Positions 42,734 through 51,114 of a stretch of DNA of 64,000 bases are shown here, one piece after another (position 1 is the first letter of the stretch; each line of letters begins with the position of its first letter). A program made the translations under genes and the position numbers. Below the pieces are notes generated by a model. It saw nothing but the letters and a program-made list of their open reading frames with translations, had not been told where the DNA came from and ran no database searches. Source of the DNA: Termitidicoccus mucosus (lineage in GTDB: Bacteria; Verrucomicrobiota; Verrucomicrobiia; Opitutales; Opitutaceae); the NCBI RefSeq assembly GCF_038725785.1, contig NZ_CP109796.1:3720001-3784000 (forward strand). The letters are read 5' to 3'.

Positions 42734-43432
42734 GTGACGGCAAAAGACATACAGAAAGAACTTGAAGCGCTCTCCACTCCGGAGAAAAAAGAGTTCCTGC
42801 CCCGCTTCTTCAAGACGGGGAAAGGCCAGTATGGAGAAGGGGACAAGTTTATCGGAGTGGTGGTGCCGGATACCCGCAAGGTGGCCAAAAGCCACAAGGA
42901 TATATCGCATGCCGAGATCATCAAACTTCTGCACAGTGAATACCACGAATGCCGCCTGTGTGCGTTATTGATCTTGGTGGAAAGGTTCAAGAAGGCAAAG
43001 GAGTCGGAAAGAAAGGAAATTTATGAATTTTATCTGTCTTCCACCCGTTGGATCAACAACTGGGATTTGGTCGACCTCAGCGCCAAGGACATAGTGGGAG
43101 AATATCTCGTGGACAAGGACAGGGCCATTTTATACAAGCTGGCGAAAAGCGAACTGTTATGGGACCAGCGCATAGCCATACTTGCCACATTCGCCTTTAT
43201 CAGGCGGGGTGATCTCGATGATATATTTGCCCTGTCCCAAAAATTATTGCGGCACAGGCACGACTTGATGCACAAGGCCGTCGGCTGGATGCTTCGCGAA
43301 GCGGGGAAAAAAGATAAAAACAAACTTTGCGGCTTTCTCGACCGCCATCGCGGAGAAATGCCGCGCACCATGCTCCGCTATTCCTTGGAAAAATTCAGCG
43401 CGGAGGAGAGGGCGCATTATATGAGAAGATAA
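42734..43432 (+). CDS. DNA alkylation repair protein (AlkD-like)
   Basis: A 232-residue HEAT-like repeat protein of the AlkC/AlkD glycosylase family. Family marks are FFKTGKGQYGEGDKFIGVVVP near the N-terminus, WINNWDLVDLSAKDIVG (with the catalytic Asp of the NWDLVD motif), SELLWDQRIAILATFAFIRRG (Trp and Arg of the DNA-binding cleft) and GEMPRTMLRYSLEKF at the end. AlkD excises N3- and N7-alkylated purines without base flipping. The start is a GTG at 42734, giving VTAKDIQKEL; no in-frame ATG fits. It follows the small membrane gene closely. Codon use is less GC-rich than average here, pointing to acquisition by transfer. Confidence 0.88.
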   Translation: MTAKDIQKELEALSTPEKKEFLPRFFKTGKGQYGEGDKFIGVVVPDTRKVAKSHKDISHAEIIKLLHSEYHECRLCALLILVERFKKAKESERKEIYEFYLSSTRWINNWDLVDLSAKDIVGEYLVDKDRAILYKLAKSELLWDQRIAILATFAFIRRGDLDDIFALSQKLLRHRHDLMHKAVGWMLREAGKKDKNKLCGFLDRHRGEMPRTMLRYSLEKFSAEERAHYMRR

Positions 43433-43489
43433 TAGATTGCCTTTCGTTTATTCTGTCTCAACTGGCAGGGTCGGCTCGCGTGTCTGTTT

Positions 43490-43680
43490 AGCGTGATTAC
43501 TGCTTCGCGCGGCAGCGCGCGTAGCGCAGGCATCCCTGCCTGCCGTCGAAACCGAAGGCGCGAAGCGACGCCGACTTTCTCTCTTTCCCCTAATAAATGC
43601 CGCGCTTCGCGCGATCACATCAGGACGGCAGGCAGGATGCCTGCGCTACGCGCGCTGCCGCGCGAACCTGAAATCACGCT
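43490..43680. repeat. Family D inverted-repeat element, copy 2
   Basis: Nested arms: AGCGTGATT (43490-43498) with AATCACGCT (43672-43680), and an about 40-bp arm 43507-43547 with 43624-43663 (GCAGCGCGCGTAGCGCAGGC on the left). The loop contains GCGCGAAGCGACGCC and an ATTTATTAG-side word that reappear reversed in the copy at 4739-4866. It fills most of the 296-base gap between alkD and hemH. Confidence 0.87.
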
Positions 43681-43728
43681 CAATGGATACCTTCACCGGC
43701 AAAGCCCCTCACATATATCCCAAGCTTT

Positions 43729-44928
43729 TCACGCTTCCGCCAGCAGCGCTGCGCGCTCGCGGGCCTGGGTGGCGGAGGGCGCCTCGCCGGCGAGCCAGCG
43801 GCGCACGCGGGCTTCGAGGAAGTCTATATACATCGGCTGGTCGTTGAGGCAGGGGATTTGATAATAAGATTCGCCGCCCGCATCCAGGAAGGTCTTCCGG
43901 CCCGCGATGGCGATTTCCTCCAGGGTCTCAAGGCAGTCGGTCACGAACGCCGGCGACATCACGAGCAGGCGCTTCACGCCGGCGGACGGCAGGCGCGCGA
44001 GGGTCTCGTCGGTGAAGGGCGAGAGCCAGGGCTCGCCCACGAGCCGCGATTGGAAGGACACCGAGTAGCGCCCGGCGGCGAGCGCGGCGCGGCGCACGAA
44101 AGCCTGCGTGGTGCGGAGGCATTGCGCCTTGTAGCAGGTGCCGTGCACGGGCGAGTCGATCTCGCAGCAGCCGCGCACGAGGGTGCAGTGCGCGCGCGAG
44201 GTGTCGGCCTTGCGCAGGTGGCGCTCGGGGATGCCGTGATAGCTGAAAAGCAGGAGGTCGTGCGGCTGCGCGAGCGCGGGACGCGCGGACGCCACCAGCG
44301 CGTCGATGTAATCGGCGTCGTTATAGAAAGGCTGCACGCAGTCCACGCGCAGCTCCGGCGCGAGGCGCGCGGCCTGCTCGTAAACCTCGGCCACCACCGT
44401 CTCCCACGACGACATGGCGTAGTGCGGATACTGCGGGAAAAGCAGCGCGTGCTCCACGCCGTCGGCGGCGAGTTGCGCGACCACCGACGCGATGGACGGC
44501 TCCCCGTAGCGCATCGCCAGATACACGGGCGTTTCTCCGCCCTGCGCAGTTCTTTCCTCTTTTTCTTTCCTCTCCGTCCTCTCAGAACCGGACGACACGG
44601 AGGTCGTCCCTCCAGCGGAATGGTTTTTGTCCCCTGCGCCTTCCGCGGCGGCGGCCAGGCGCGCGGCGAGCTTGTCGCGCACGGAGCGCGAGGTGACGAT
44701 GAGCGGCGAGCCTTCCGGCGTCCAGATGGTGGAGTAGGCGTGGGCCGAGTTTTCGACGCGCTTGCGGATGATGATCTGGTTGACCAGAAACGAGCGCAGC
44801 AGCCGGTTGTCCGGTTTGTCGATGACGCGCGGATCGCCCAGAAATTCGCTCAGGTAGCGGCGCACGTCGGGCACGCTGGTGGAGTCGGGGGAGCCGAGGT
44901 TGACGAGAAGAACGGCGCGCTTGGGCAT
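43729..44928 (-). CDS. hemH: Ferrochelatase
   Basis: A 399-residue ferrochelatase that inserts Fe2+ into protoporphyrin IX. N-terminal signature: AVLLVNLGSPDSTSVPDVRRYL. Active-site His region: LLLFSYHGIPERHLRKADTS. Late motif: VSFQSRLVGEPWLSPFTDET and a Glu cluster in CLETLEEIAIAGRK. Most bacterial enzymes have about 310-370 residues. The excess is a segment at residues about 97-133 (Gly/Ser/Glu/Arg-rich) encoded by inserted family B and G repeat sequence, just before YLAMRYGEPS. The start at 44928 is fixed by MPKRAVLLVN. It diverges from gpmI and would supply protoheme, a precursor of the heme a needed by the cox operon products. Confidence 0.95.
   Translation of the reverse strand: MPKRAVLLVNLGSPDSTSVPDVRRYLSEFLGDPRVIDKPDNRLLRSFLVNQIIIRKRVENSAHAYSTIWTPEGSPLIVTSRSVRDKLAARLAAAAEGAGDKNHSAGGTTSVSSGSERTERKEKEERTAQGGETPVYLAMRYGEPSIASVVAQLAADGVEHALLFPQYPHYAMSSWETVVAEVYEQAARLAPELRVDCVQPFYNDADYIDALVASARPALAQPHDLLLFSYHGIPERHLRKADTSRAHCTLVRGCCEIDSPVHGTCYKAQCLRTTQAFVRRAALAAGRYSVSFQSRLVGEPWLSPFTDETLARLPSAGVKRLLVMSPAFVTDCLETLEEIAIAGRKTFLDAGGESYYQIPCLNDQPMYIDFLEARVRRWLAGEAPSATQARERAALLAEA
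44550..44613. repeat. Repeat insertion (families B and G) inside hemH
   Basis: A CT-rich stretch (44550-44582, TTCTTTCCTCTTTTTCTTTCC type) is followed by half of the family G palindrome (44590-44613, ending CGGAGGTCGTCCCTCC). The sequence stays open in the hemH frame and codes for GTTSVSSGSERTERKEKEER. Ferrochelatases elsewhere lack this stretch. Confidence 0.8.
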
Positions 44929-45075
44929 GGAGCCGGGATTCTCGGCGCGGTTGCCCCCGGAAGTCAATGGATGCGTAAACTACGCCAAGAGTTTTGCCTT
45001 TAGTTGACAGCCGCGCGTGTCATACGCTCGGCGTTCACTTTTGTTTAACCGGCGCAACCGCCACGCACTCTCCTT

Positions 45076-46668
45076 ATGAGCACATCACGCAAACCCGTTG
45101 TCCTTATCATTCGCGACGGCTGGGGCAAAAATCCCCGGCCCGAGCAACACGACTTCAATGCCGTCGAGCTGGCGAAGCATCCCGCCGACGACATGCTGCA
45201 CGCGAAGTATCCCTTCGCGCTGGTCAAGGCCAGCGGCCTCGATGTCGGCCTGCCCGACGGCGTGATGGGCAACAGCGAAGTCGGCCACGAAAACATCGGC
45301 GCGGGCCGCATCGTGGACCAGGAACTCGTGCGCATCAACAAGCTCTTCTCCGAAAAACGCCTCGCCGCCAACACGGTCTGGCGCGCCGCCGTCGAGCGCG
45401 TGAAAAAGAACCCGTCGGCCAGGCTCCACCTCATGGGCATCGTCTCCGACGCCGGCGTGCACGGCATGCTGGAGCACCTCTACGGCCTCCTCGCCCAGGC
45501 CAAGGCCGACGGCGTCGGCGCGAACCAAGTCTTCATCCACGCCTTCACCGACGGGCGCGACACGCCGCCGCACAGCGGCCTCGGCTACGTGAAACAGGTC
45601 GAGGCGAAATGCCGCGAAATCGGCATCGGCAAAATCGCCAGCGTGTGCGGACGCTTCTGGGCCATGGACCGCGACAACCGCTGGGAGCGCGTCAGCAAAG
45701 CCTACAACCTGCTCACCGGCCGCGCCATCGCGGCCACCGCGCCCAGCGCCGAGGCCGCCGTGCAGCACTACTACGACCATCCGCTCGGCGAAACGCAGAA
45801 GGGCGACGAGTTCGTCACGCCCACCGCCGTGACCGGCGCCGACGGCAAGCCGCTCGCCACCATCGCCGACGGCGACGCCGTCATTTTCTACAACTACCGC
45901 GGCGACCGCCCGCGCGAAATCACCAAGGCCTTTGTCATCGACGGATTCGACGGTTTCGACCGCGGCAAAAAACTCGACCTCTACTACGCCACCATGGCCG
46001 AATACGAGGCCGGCCTGCCCGTGCACGTGATCCTGCCGAAGCCGGAAAAGTTGAAAAACATCCTCGGCCAGGTCGTGGCCGACGCCGGCATCGCGCAATT
46101 CCGCTGCGCCGAGACCGAGAAGAACCCGCACGTCACCTTTTTCTTCAACAACTATCGCAAGGACCCCTTCCCCGGCGAGGACCGCGTGTGTCCCGCCAGC
46201 CCGAAAGTCCCCACCTACGACATGCAGCCGGAAATGTCCGCCGCCGAGGTCACGCGCCTCACGAAGGATGCGATCCTCTCCGGCAAATACGGCCTCGTCG
46301 TGGTGAACTTCGCCAACCCCGACATGGTCGGCCACACCGGCTCGCTGCCCGCCGCGATCAAGGCAGTCGAGGCGACCGACGCCGGCGTGGGCACGCTGCT
46401 CGCCGCCGTGGAAAAGATGGGCGGCCACGCCGTGGTCTGCGCCGACCACGGCAACTGCGAGCAGATGTGGGACCCGTCCGTGAACGGCCCGCACACCGCG
46501 CACACTCTGAATCTCGTGGAGGTGTTTGTATTCGGAAACGGATACGCCGCCGGAAAAACGAAGATGCGCGCGGGCGGCCGCCTCGGCGACCTCGCCCCGA
46601 CGATCCTCGCGCTGATGGGGCTGCCCAAGCCCGCCGAGATGACCGGCGAAAGCCTGATCCTCGGTTGA
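45076..46668 (+). CDS. gpmI: 2,3-bisphosphoglycerate-independent phosphoglycerate mutase
   Basis: A 530-residue manganese-dependent mutase of glycolysis. The N-terminal metal Asp is in [13 protein letters not shown], and the phospho-acceptor Ser in [17 protein letters not shown]. Inserted transferase domain motifs are [14 protein letters not shown] and [13 protein letters not shown]. The C-terminal metal site appears in [15 protein letters not shown] and [14 protein letters not shown]. It interconverts 3- and 2-phosphoglycerate. Length and motifs are normal. The divergent 147-base gap to hemH holds the promoters; a TTGACA at 45004 is visible but no well-spaced second box. Confidence 0.97.
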   Translation: MSTSRKPVVLIIRDGWGKNPRPEQHDFNAVELAKHPADDMLHAKYPFALVKASGLDVGLPDGVMGNSEVGHENIGAGRIVDQELVRINKLFSEKRLAANTVWRAAVERVKKNPSARLHLMGIVSDAGVHGMLEHLYGLLAQAKADGVGANQVFIHAFTDGRDTPPHSGLGYVKQVEAKCREIGIGKIASVCGRFWAMDRDNRWERVSKAYNLLTGRAIAATAPSAEAAVQHYYDHPLGETQKGDEFVTPTAVTGADGKPLATIADGDAVIFYNYRGDRPREITKAFVIDGFDGFDRGKKLDLYYATMAEYEAGLPVHVILPKPEKLKNILGQVVADAGIAQFRCAETEKNPHVTFFFNNYRKDPFPGEDRVCPASPKVPTYDMQPEMSAAEVTRLTKDAILSGKYGLVVVNFANPDMVGHTGSLPAAIKAVEATDAGVGTLLAAVEKMGGHAVVCADHGNCEQMWDPSVNGPHTAHTLNLVEVFVFGNGYAAGKTKMRAGGRLGDLAPTILALMGLPKPAEMTGESLILG

Positions 46669-46678
46669 TTCCGAGGCT

Positions 46679-46704
46679 CCATGCACTCCCGGGCGAGTGC
46701 ATGG
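46679..46704 (+). terminator. Hairpin after gpmI, possible terminator without T run
   Basis: A perfect 10-bp stem (CCATGCACTC 46679-46688 with 46695-46704) and a 6-base loop begin 10 bases after the gpmI stop codon. No T run follows, so it may be a processing or stability hairpin, or rely on Rho. Confidence 0.5.
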
Positions 46705-46738
46705 CCAGTTGGGGGGCAACCGGAAGTAACGTCAGCCG

Positions 46739-46820
46739 CTCTTTCTTCTTTCCTCTTTATCTTTCTCTTTCTCCCGCCGGCCCTCTTTTTGGGACGGAAA
46801 AAGAGAAAGAGGAAAGATTT
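46739..46820. repeat. Family B inverted repeat downstream of gpmI
   Basis: A CT-rich arm (46739-46774, CTCTTTCTTCTTTCCTCTTT) and a GA-rich arm (46798-46820, AAAAAGAGAAAGAGGAAAG) are reverse complements with a few mismatches. With the hairpin before and the promoter after, it fills the 303-base gap. Confidence 0.82.
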
Positions 46821-46886
46821 CCGGCAGAACGGCATTGCTGCCGGCTGCTCCCCAAATCGGGGCCGGCCGCCCCGTCCTGTTCCCAT

Positions 46887-46916
46887 TTGACAACACCGTC
46901 ATGTGAAGCATATTAC
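46887..46916 (+). promoter_or_regulatory. Candidate sigma-70 promoter of yjdI-pirin
   Basis: TTGACA (46887-46892) is followed after 18 bases by TATTAC (46911-46916). Both match the -35 and -10 consensus well (6/6 and 4/6). It lies 56 bases before the yjdI start codon. Confidence 0.5.
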
Positions 46917-46971
46917 ACGACGGACAAGACGCATGCGCTGCGTCATTCCATAGCCTCAACCCAAAATCACC

Positions 46972-47193
46972 ATGGCAAAGGAATATACGAACGGGGAAAT
47001 CACGATTGTCTGGCAGCCGGAAAAATGCGCCCACGCGGGTGTCTGCGCCAAGACGCTGCCGGAAGTTTACAAGCCGCAGGAGCGTCCGTGGATCAGGCCG
47101 GACAAGGCGACGACGGCGGAACTCAAGCGGCAGATCGACCAATGCCCGTCAGGCGCCCTGTCGTGGCGCGCGGGCGGCAGACAGGCGGCATGA
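46972..47193 (+). CDS. yjdI: YjdI-type mono-cluster ferredoxin-like protein
   Basis: A 73-residue protein of the (4Fe-4S) mono-cluster YjdI family. Cluster ligands can be seen in EKCAHAGVCAKTLPEVY and DQCPSGALSW. The family stretch ITIVWQPEKC and the tail SGALSWR are typical. Its electron partners are not known; members often sit beside small N-acetyltransferases or redox genes. It is followed after 16 bases by the pirin gene, so the two are probably cotranscribed. Confidence 0.9.
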   Translation: MAKEYTNGEITIVWQPEKCAHAGVCAKTLPEVYKPQERPWIRPDKATTAELKRQIDQCPSGALSWRAGGRQAA

Positions 47194-47209
47194 CAACGAA
47201 AGGATGCCG

Positions 47210-47932
47210 ATGAAAACGGAACTGTTTTTGGCCGACACGCGCGGGCATGCGAACCATGGCTGGCTGGACACGCACCACACGTTCAGTTTCGCGGGTTATC
47301 ACGACCCTGCGCGCGTGCAATTCGGAGTGCTGCGCGTGGTGAATGACGACATTGTCGCGCCGGGCATGGGCTTCGGGACGCACCCGCACGCCAACATGGA
47401 GATTGTCTCGATTCCCTTGCGCGGCGCCCTGCGGCACAAGGACAGCATGGGCAACGGCGGCGTGATTCGCGCGGGCGAGATCCAGGTAATGAGCGCAGGG
47501 AGCGGGATTACGCACAGCGAGTTTAACGCGAGCACGGACGAGGACGTGAATTTTTTCCAGATCTGGATTTTCCCCAACAAACGAAATGTCACGCCACGCT
47601 ACGAGCAGAAAAAAATGGACTTGTTGAAAAACCAACTGACGCAGGTTGTCTCGCCAAGCGCGGGCGACGCGGGCGTGTGGTTGCATCAGGACGCCTGGTT
47701 CCACATGGGCGTTTTCGACGAGGGTCGGGTGTTTGATTACAAATTGAAGAAGAGCGGCGACGGACTTTTTGCGATGGTGATCGAGGGAAAGTTCGAGGCC
47801 GACGGAAAGGCGCTGGAGCGGCGCGACGCGGTTGGAATCACCGGCACGGACGCGGTGGCGTTCAAAACCCTGTCGCCGGACGCGCAGATTTTGCTGGTCG
47901 AGGTGCCGATGACGGGAAATCCGTCCGGCTGA
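47210..47932 (+). CDS. Pirin-family protein (YhhW-like bicupin)
   Basis: A 240-residue bicupin. The N-terminal cupin has the metal-binding residues in FGTHPHANMEIVSIPLRGAL and GSGITHSEFN (His, His, His, with Glu in NMEIV). The start FLADTRGHANHGWLDTHHTFSF is typical. Bacterial pirins such as YhhW show quercetin 2,3-dioxygenase activity in vitro; others act as metal-dependent regulators. A GAAAGG ribosome-binding site lies 6 bases before the ATG at 47210; an ATG at 47204 is also in frame. Pairing with YjdI suggests a redox-linked role, which is an inference. Confidence 0.92.
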   Translation: MKTELFLADTRGHANHGWLDTHHTFSFAGYHDPARVQFGVLRVVNDDIVAPGMGFGTHPHANMEIVSIPLRGALRHKDSMGNGGVIRAGEIQVMSAGSGITHSEFNASTDEDVNFFQIWIFPNKRNVTPRYEQKKMDLLKNQLTQVVSPSAGDAGVWLHQDAWFHMGVFDEGRVFDYKLKKSGDGLFAMVIEGKFEADGKALERRDAVGITGTDAVAFKTLSPDAQILLVEVPMTGNPSG

Positions 47933-47991
47933 ACTTTCGCGACGAAGCGCGCATGCGCCCCGCTTTTCATACCATTCTCGAATCATCTAAT

Positions 47992-48056
47992 GGTAGGGCG
48001 AGGCGTCCCGCCGAGCCGCGAACAGCCAACGGCTCGGCGGGACGCCTCGCCCTACC
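47992..48056. repeat. Family A palindromic element, 27-bp perfect arms, copy 2
   Basis: Arms 47992-48018 and 48030-48056 are identical to those at 3141-3205, with an 11-base loop starting CGAAC in both copies. The left flank ATACCATTCTCGAAT also matches. It lies between the convergent pirin and GH106-like genes, where it may act as a bidirectional terminator. Confidence 0.92.
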
Positions 48057-48115
48057 GAAATATGGATTTTGCCCGGAGATGGCATTGCCGGTCCGGGCCC
48101 TGAAAACGCCGGTTG

Positions 48116-50833
48116 TCACCGCTCCACCTTCAGCGGCGTGAGCGTCACGGGACCGAGAAGGCCGGAGGGCTGAAGCGGCCACAGGCCCGCGTCGAGCGGC
48201 TTGTAGTGCGCGTTGACGAAATTGATTTCGTGGAAATTTTTCCAGACCACGCCGCGCTGGTCCAGGTCGCGGATGCGGTTCGCGGCGAGGTTTGTCACCT
48301 CGATGGCGAGGTGGTTCTTGCCGGGACGCAGGCAATGGCCGATGCGCGCGCGGAAGGGCAGGCACCAGAGCAGGCCGACATCGCGGCCGTTGACGAGCAC
48401 GCGCGCGGTCTCGCGCACGTCGCCGAGGTCGAGCCACCAGTCCTCGACCTCCGCGCCCTCGGGCGCGGCCGGCAGCTCGAAATCGAGTTCGTAGCGCGCC
48501 ATGCCGGCGAAACGCCCGGCCTCGCCGCCCTGGTCGGTCCAAGAGGTGAGCGCGGCGGTTTTGAAGGGCGGCGGAAGCTGCGGGCCGCCGCTCGCAAAGG
48601 TGACCGTCCACCTGCCGCCGAGGGCGGCGGGCTCGCCCACGGGGGCGGAATAGGTCCATGACGCGGCATTTTCCGGGACGGCCTCGCCCGCGTAGGTGCG
48701 GACGATGATGGACTGGCCGGGCGCGAGTTGCAGGCCGACGGAAAGCGTGGCGGGCGTGCCGGCATCGGAATCGGCGCGGGCGGCGGAATAGCGGGCCATG
48801 CCGGACACGCCGGAAAGCGGGTCGTAGAGCGCGGCGGCGGCATCCTCGGTGACGAGCGGGGCGGCGTCGGAGTAGGGCTTGTCCGTGAGATTGGCGATGA
48901 ACCAGATGTGGCCGTCGGGCAGCGCGCGCCGGACGAAGCGCAAGCCGCTGTCGGCGATGGTCTCGCGGGCGACGGGCACGAGGCCGAGAAGCGTGTCGAG
49001 ATCGTCGCCGACATAGACGTTGCCCTTGCCGAGCATCGCGGCGCGCACGGCGGTGCCGGGCGGCGGGAGCTCGATGCGCGCGAGTTGTTCCGCAAACTCG
49101 GCGCGGCGGCTTTCGAGCCGGGCGAAACCGGGCACGTCGGCGGGCATGGCGTCGAAGAAGAGAATCCGCGCGCCCTGGCTCGCGAGGTCGAGCAGGCGGC
49201 GGAGCGTGGCGGCGGGCATGTGGCCGGTCCGGGGCACGAGGACGGCCTGGTATTCGGCGGTCCCGATGGTCCTCAGCCTGCTGCTCCTGGGAACGCAGGC
49301 CGTGGTGCGTAGTTGTTCGTCGGATACGAAATCAAACGTGTATCCGCGGTCGATCAGCGCCTGCGCGAGCCGGCCGGCCGGCGCCTCGGTGAGCCAGTCG
49401 TGGCCGTGCATGCCGAGGTTGCGGTTCCAGCCTTTCGGGTCGTGCCAGAGGTCGTAAACCGGCCAGTAGAGGAGGATGCCGTTGTCGGGCCGGCCGGCCT
49501 GGAGGAAGGACTGGACGCGGGTGATGTAGGCGTTGAGCGCGGCGAATTCGTGCCAGAGCGGATTGCGCGGGTTGTATTGGGTGGAGGCGTAGAAGAGCCA
49601 GCCAGGCCAGGGCGCGTCGGCGGGGCTGAAGCACGAGCCGTGGTAAAAGATGTGGTTGATCCCGGTGAGGAAAAGCTGGTCAAGCTCGGGCTTGAGCCCG
49701 GAGGGCGCCTCGTGGAAATGCTCGCGCGCCCACGTGAAGGCCTCGGACGAGGCGAGTTTTTTCCCGGCCACGTGCGCGGCGGACGAGGCGAGCTGGTTGA
49801 CGAGCGGTTGCGGCACCTCGCGGCTGCGCTCCTCCGGCGGATTGCGGTAGAACGGAATCGGGAAATCGGTGGAGCCGAAAATCTCCGTCTCGGGGATGTC
49901 GGAGAGCGCGTAGAGGTCGAGAAGATTGGCGGGCGCGCCGTGCGCCTGCTCGCGGCTGATGCCGCCGACCGAGCGCGTCCACGTGTGCCAGGCGCGGACG
50001 TAGTCCATGTGCAGGGCGGCGAGCGTCTCGCGGTAATCGGACTTGATGCGCGCGATCGTGTCGGCGTCGCTTTCGGCGGCGGGCGCGGCGGCGAGCATCG
50101 CGGCGTGAGCGGCGAGGTCGTAGCCATGCCGTTTGCGGAAGGCGTCGGGGAGTTCCGCGGCCCAGTTGGCCTTATATTCGAACGAATCGTGGAACTGCGC
50201 GCGGATGGCGCCGGGCGGGAGCTGCTTGAGCGCGGCGGTGAACGGTTCGAGGTAATGCGCGAGCGCGGCGGTCGAATAGGGATTGAGCACGGGGCCCGCG
50301 CCGCCCGGCGCGGAGCGTTTCACGCGAAAGTCCGTCGGCTTCGGCGTGAATTTTCCGTCCGTGATTTCGATGGCGAGCTCGGCGTCCTCCGGGCGGACTT
50401 GCGGGCCGCCGAAAGGCCAGCCGGTGCCCGTCGCCATGTCCACGCCGAGCCCGAGCCGGGCGGCCTCGGCGGCGGTGTGGCGCAGCACCTCGATATAACG
50501 CGGGGAGAGAAAGGCGATGTAGCGGCGCTCAAACCCCCGCGCGCCGTAGATGGGCGTGATCTCCACGCCGCCGAGGCCCGCGCCGGCAAATGCGGCCAGC
50601 TCGCGCGTGAGGTTGGCCTCGTCCACCGCGCTGCCCGGCCACCACCAGCGCGTCCACGGCCGCGTCACGCGGGTGGTTTCGGGCCACGCGGGCGGCTGCG
50701 CGGTGTCGCCGCCGGACTGCGGAGCGGCGTCCGAAGGGCGAGGCTCGTCGTCTGCGTGTATCGAAAAAAAGGATACCGCCTGCAACATCGCCAGGACGAG
50801 GGTGAATGAGGATCGGGTCATGTGCGCTGACAT
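48116..50833 (-). CDS. Secreted glycosyl hydrolase, GH106 (alpha-L-rhamnosidase)-like
   Basis: A 905-residue protein with a signal peptide (SSFTLVLAMLQAVSFFSIHA). The N-terminal part reads RPWTRWWWPGSAVDEANLTR and AGLGGVEITPIYGARGFE, typical of the GH106-type hydrolases of Bacteroidota and Verrucomicrobiota. Further marks are GVDMATGTGWPFGGPQV and HDSFEYKANWAAELPDAFRK, a region holding candidate catalytic Glu residues. The C-terminal beta domain (RYELDFELP; WWLDLGDVRETARVLVNGRD) resembles a galactose-binding fold. GH106 members remove rhamnose from plant or microbial polysaccharides; the substrate here is uncertain. The start at 50833 (MSAHMTRSS) or 50821 is equally possible. Confidence 0.85.
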   Translation of the reverse strand: MSAHMTRSSFTLVLAMLQAVSFFSIHADDEPRPSDAAPQSGGDTAQPPAWPETTRVTRPWTRWWWPGSAVDEANLTRELAAFAGAGLGGVEITPIYGARGFERRYIAFLSPRYIEVLRHTAAEAARLGLGVDMATGTGWPFGGPQVRPEDAELAIEITDGKFTPKPTDFRVKRSAPGGAGPVLNPYSTAALAHYLEPFTAALKQLPPGAIRAQFHDSFEYKANWAAELPDAFRKRHGYDLAAHAAMLAAAPAAESDADTIARIKSDYRETLAALHMDYVRAWHTWTRSVGGISREQAHGAPANLLDLYALSDIPETEIFGSTDFPIPFYRNPPEERSREVPQPLVNQLASSAAHVAGKKLASSEAFTWAREHFHEAPSGLKPELDQLFLTGINHIFYHGSCFSPADAPWPGWLFYASTQYNPRNPLWHEFAALNAYITRVQSFLQAGRPDNGILLYWPVYDLWHDPKGWNRNLGMHGHDWLTEAPAGRLAQALIDRGYTFDFVSDEQLRTTACVPRSSRLRTIGTAEYQAVLVPRTGHMPAATLRRLLDLASQGARILFFDAMPADVPGFARLESRRAEFAEQLARIELPPPGTAVRAAMLGKGNVYVGDDLDTLLGLVPVARETIADSGLRFVRRALPDGHIWFIANLTDKPYSDAAPLVTEDAAAALYDPLSGVSGMARYSAARADSDAGTPATLSVGLQLAPGQSIIVRTYAGEAVPENAASWTYSAPVGEPAALGGRWTVTFASGGPQLPPPFKTAALTSWTDQGGEAGRFAGMARYELDFELPAAPEGAEVEDWWLDLGDVRETARVLVNGRDVGLLWCLPFRARIGHCLRPGKNHLAIEVTNLAANRIRDLDQRGVVWKNFHEINFVNAHYKPLDAGLWPLQPSGLLGPVTLTPLKVER

Positions 50834-51044
50834 GGGAAGTCGGGGGTTGGAAGGAATGTTCACACTGTAACCACAAATGCGTCATTCAAGACGCGGCCAT
50901 ATTGACAGTCAACGGGCGGATGGCCCGGGCTGCATTGGTCAGCAAAACGCGCCCTTGGTTCGCCATCGCAAGCAATTTGCCTGACACGCGCGCGAACCGA
51001 GGCAAAAGAGCAGCCGCGGCGTTTGGCGGTCAGGGCACGGCGGG

Positions 51045-51065
51045 ATGCAACCTAATAGGTTGCAT
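51045..51065. promoter_or_regulatory. Perfect 9-bp palindrome, operator-like
   Basis: ATGCAACCT-AAT-AGGTTGCAT is a perfect dyad with a 3-base centre. It sits in the 281-base gap between the minus-strand yceH and GH106-like genes (yceH stop 50 bases away). The surrounding bases hold no gene. It could be an operator for the downstream GH106-like gene or a small hairpin at the end of yceH; no T run is present. Confidence 0.45.
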
Positions 51066-51114
51066 TTCCGGGAAAGCCGGTGTGCCTTATCTAGTTACGA
51101 CATTATTTAAGTTG

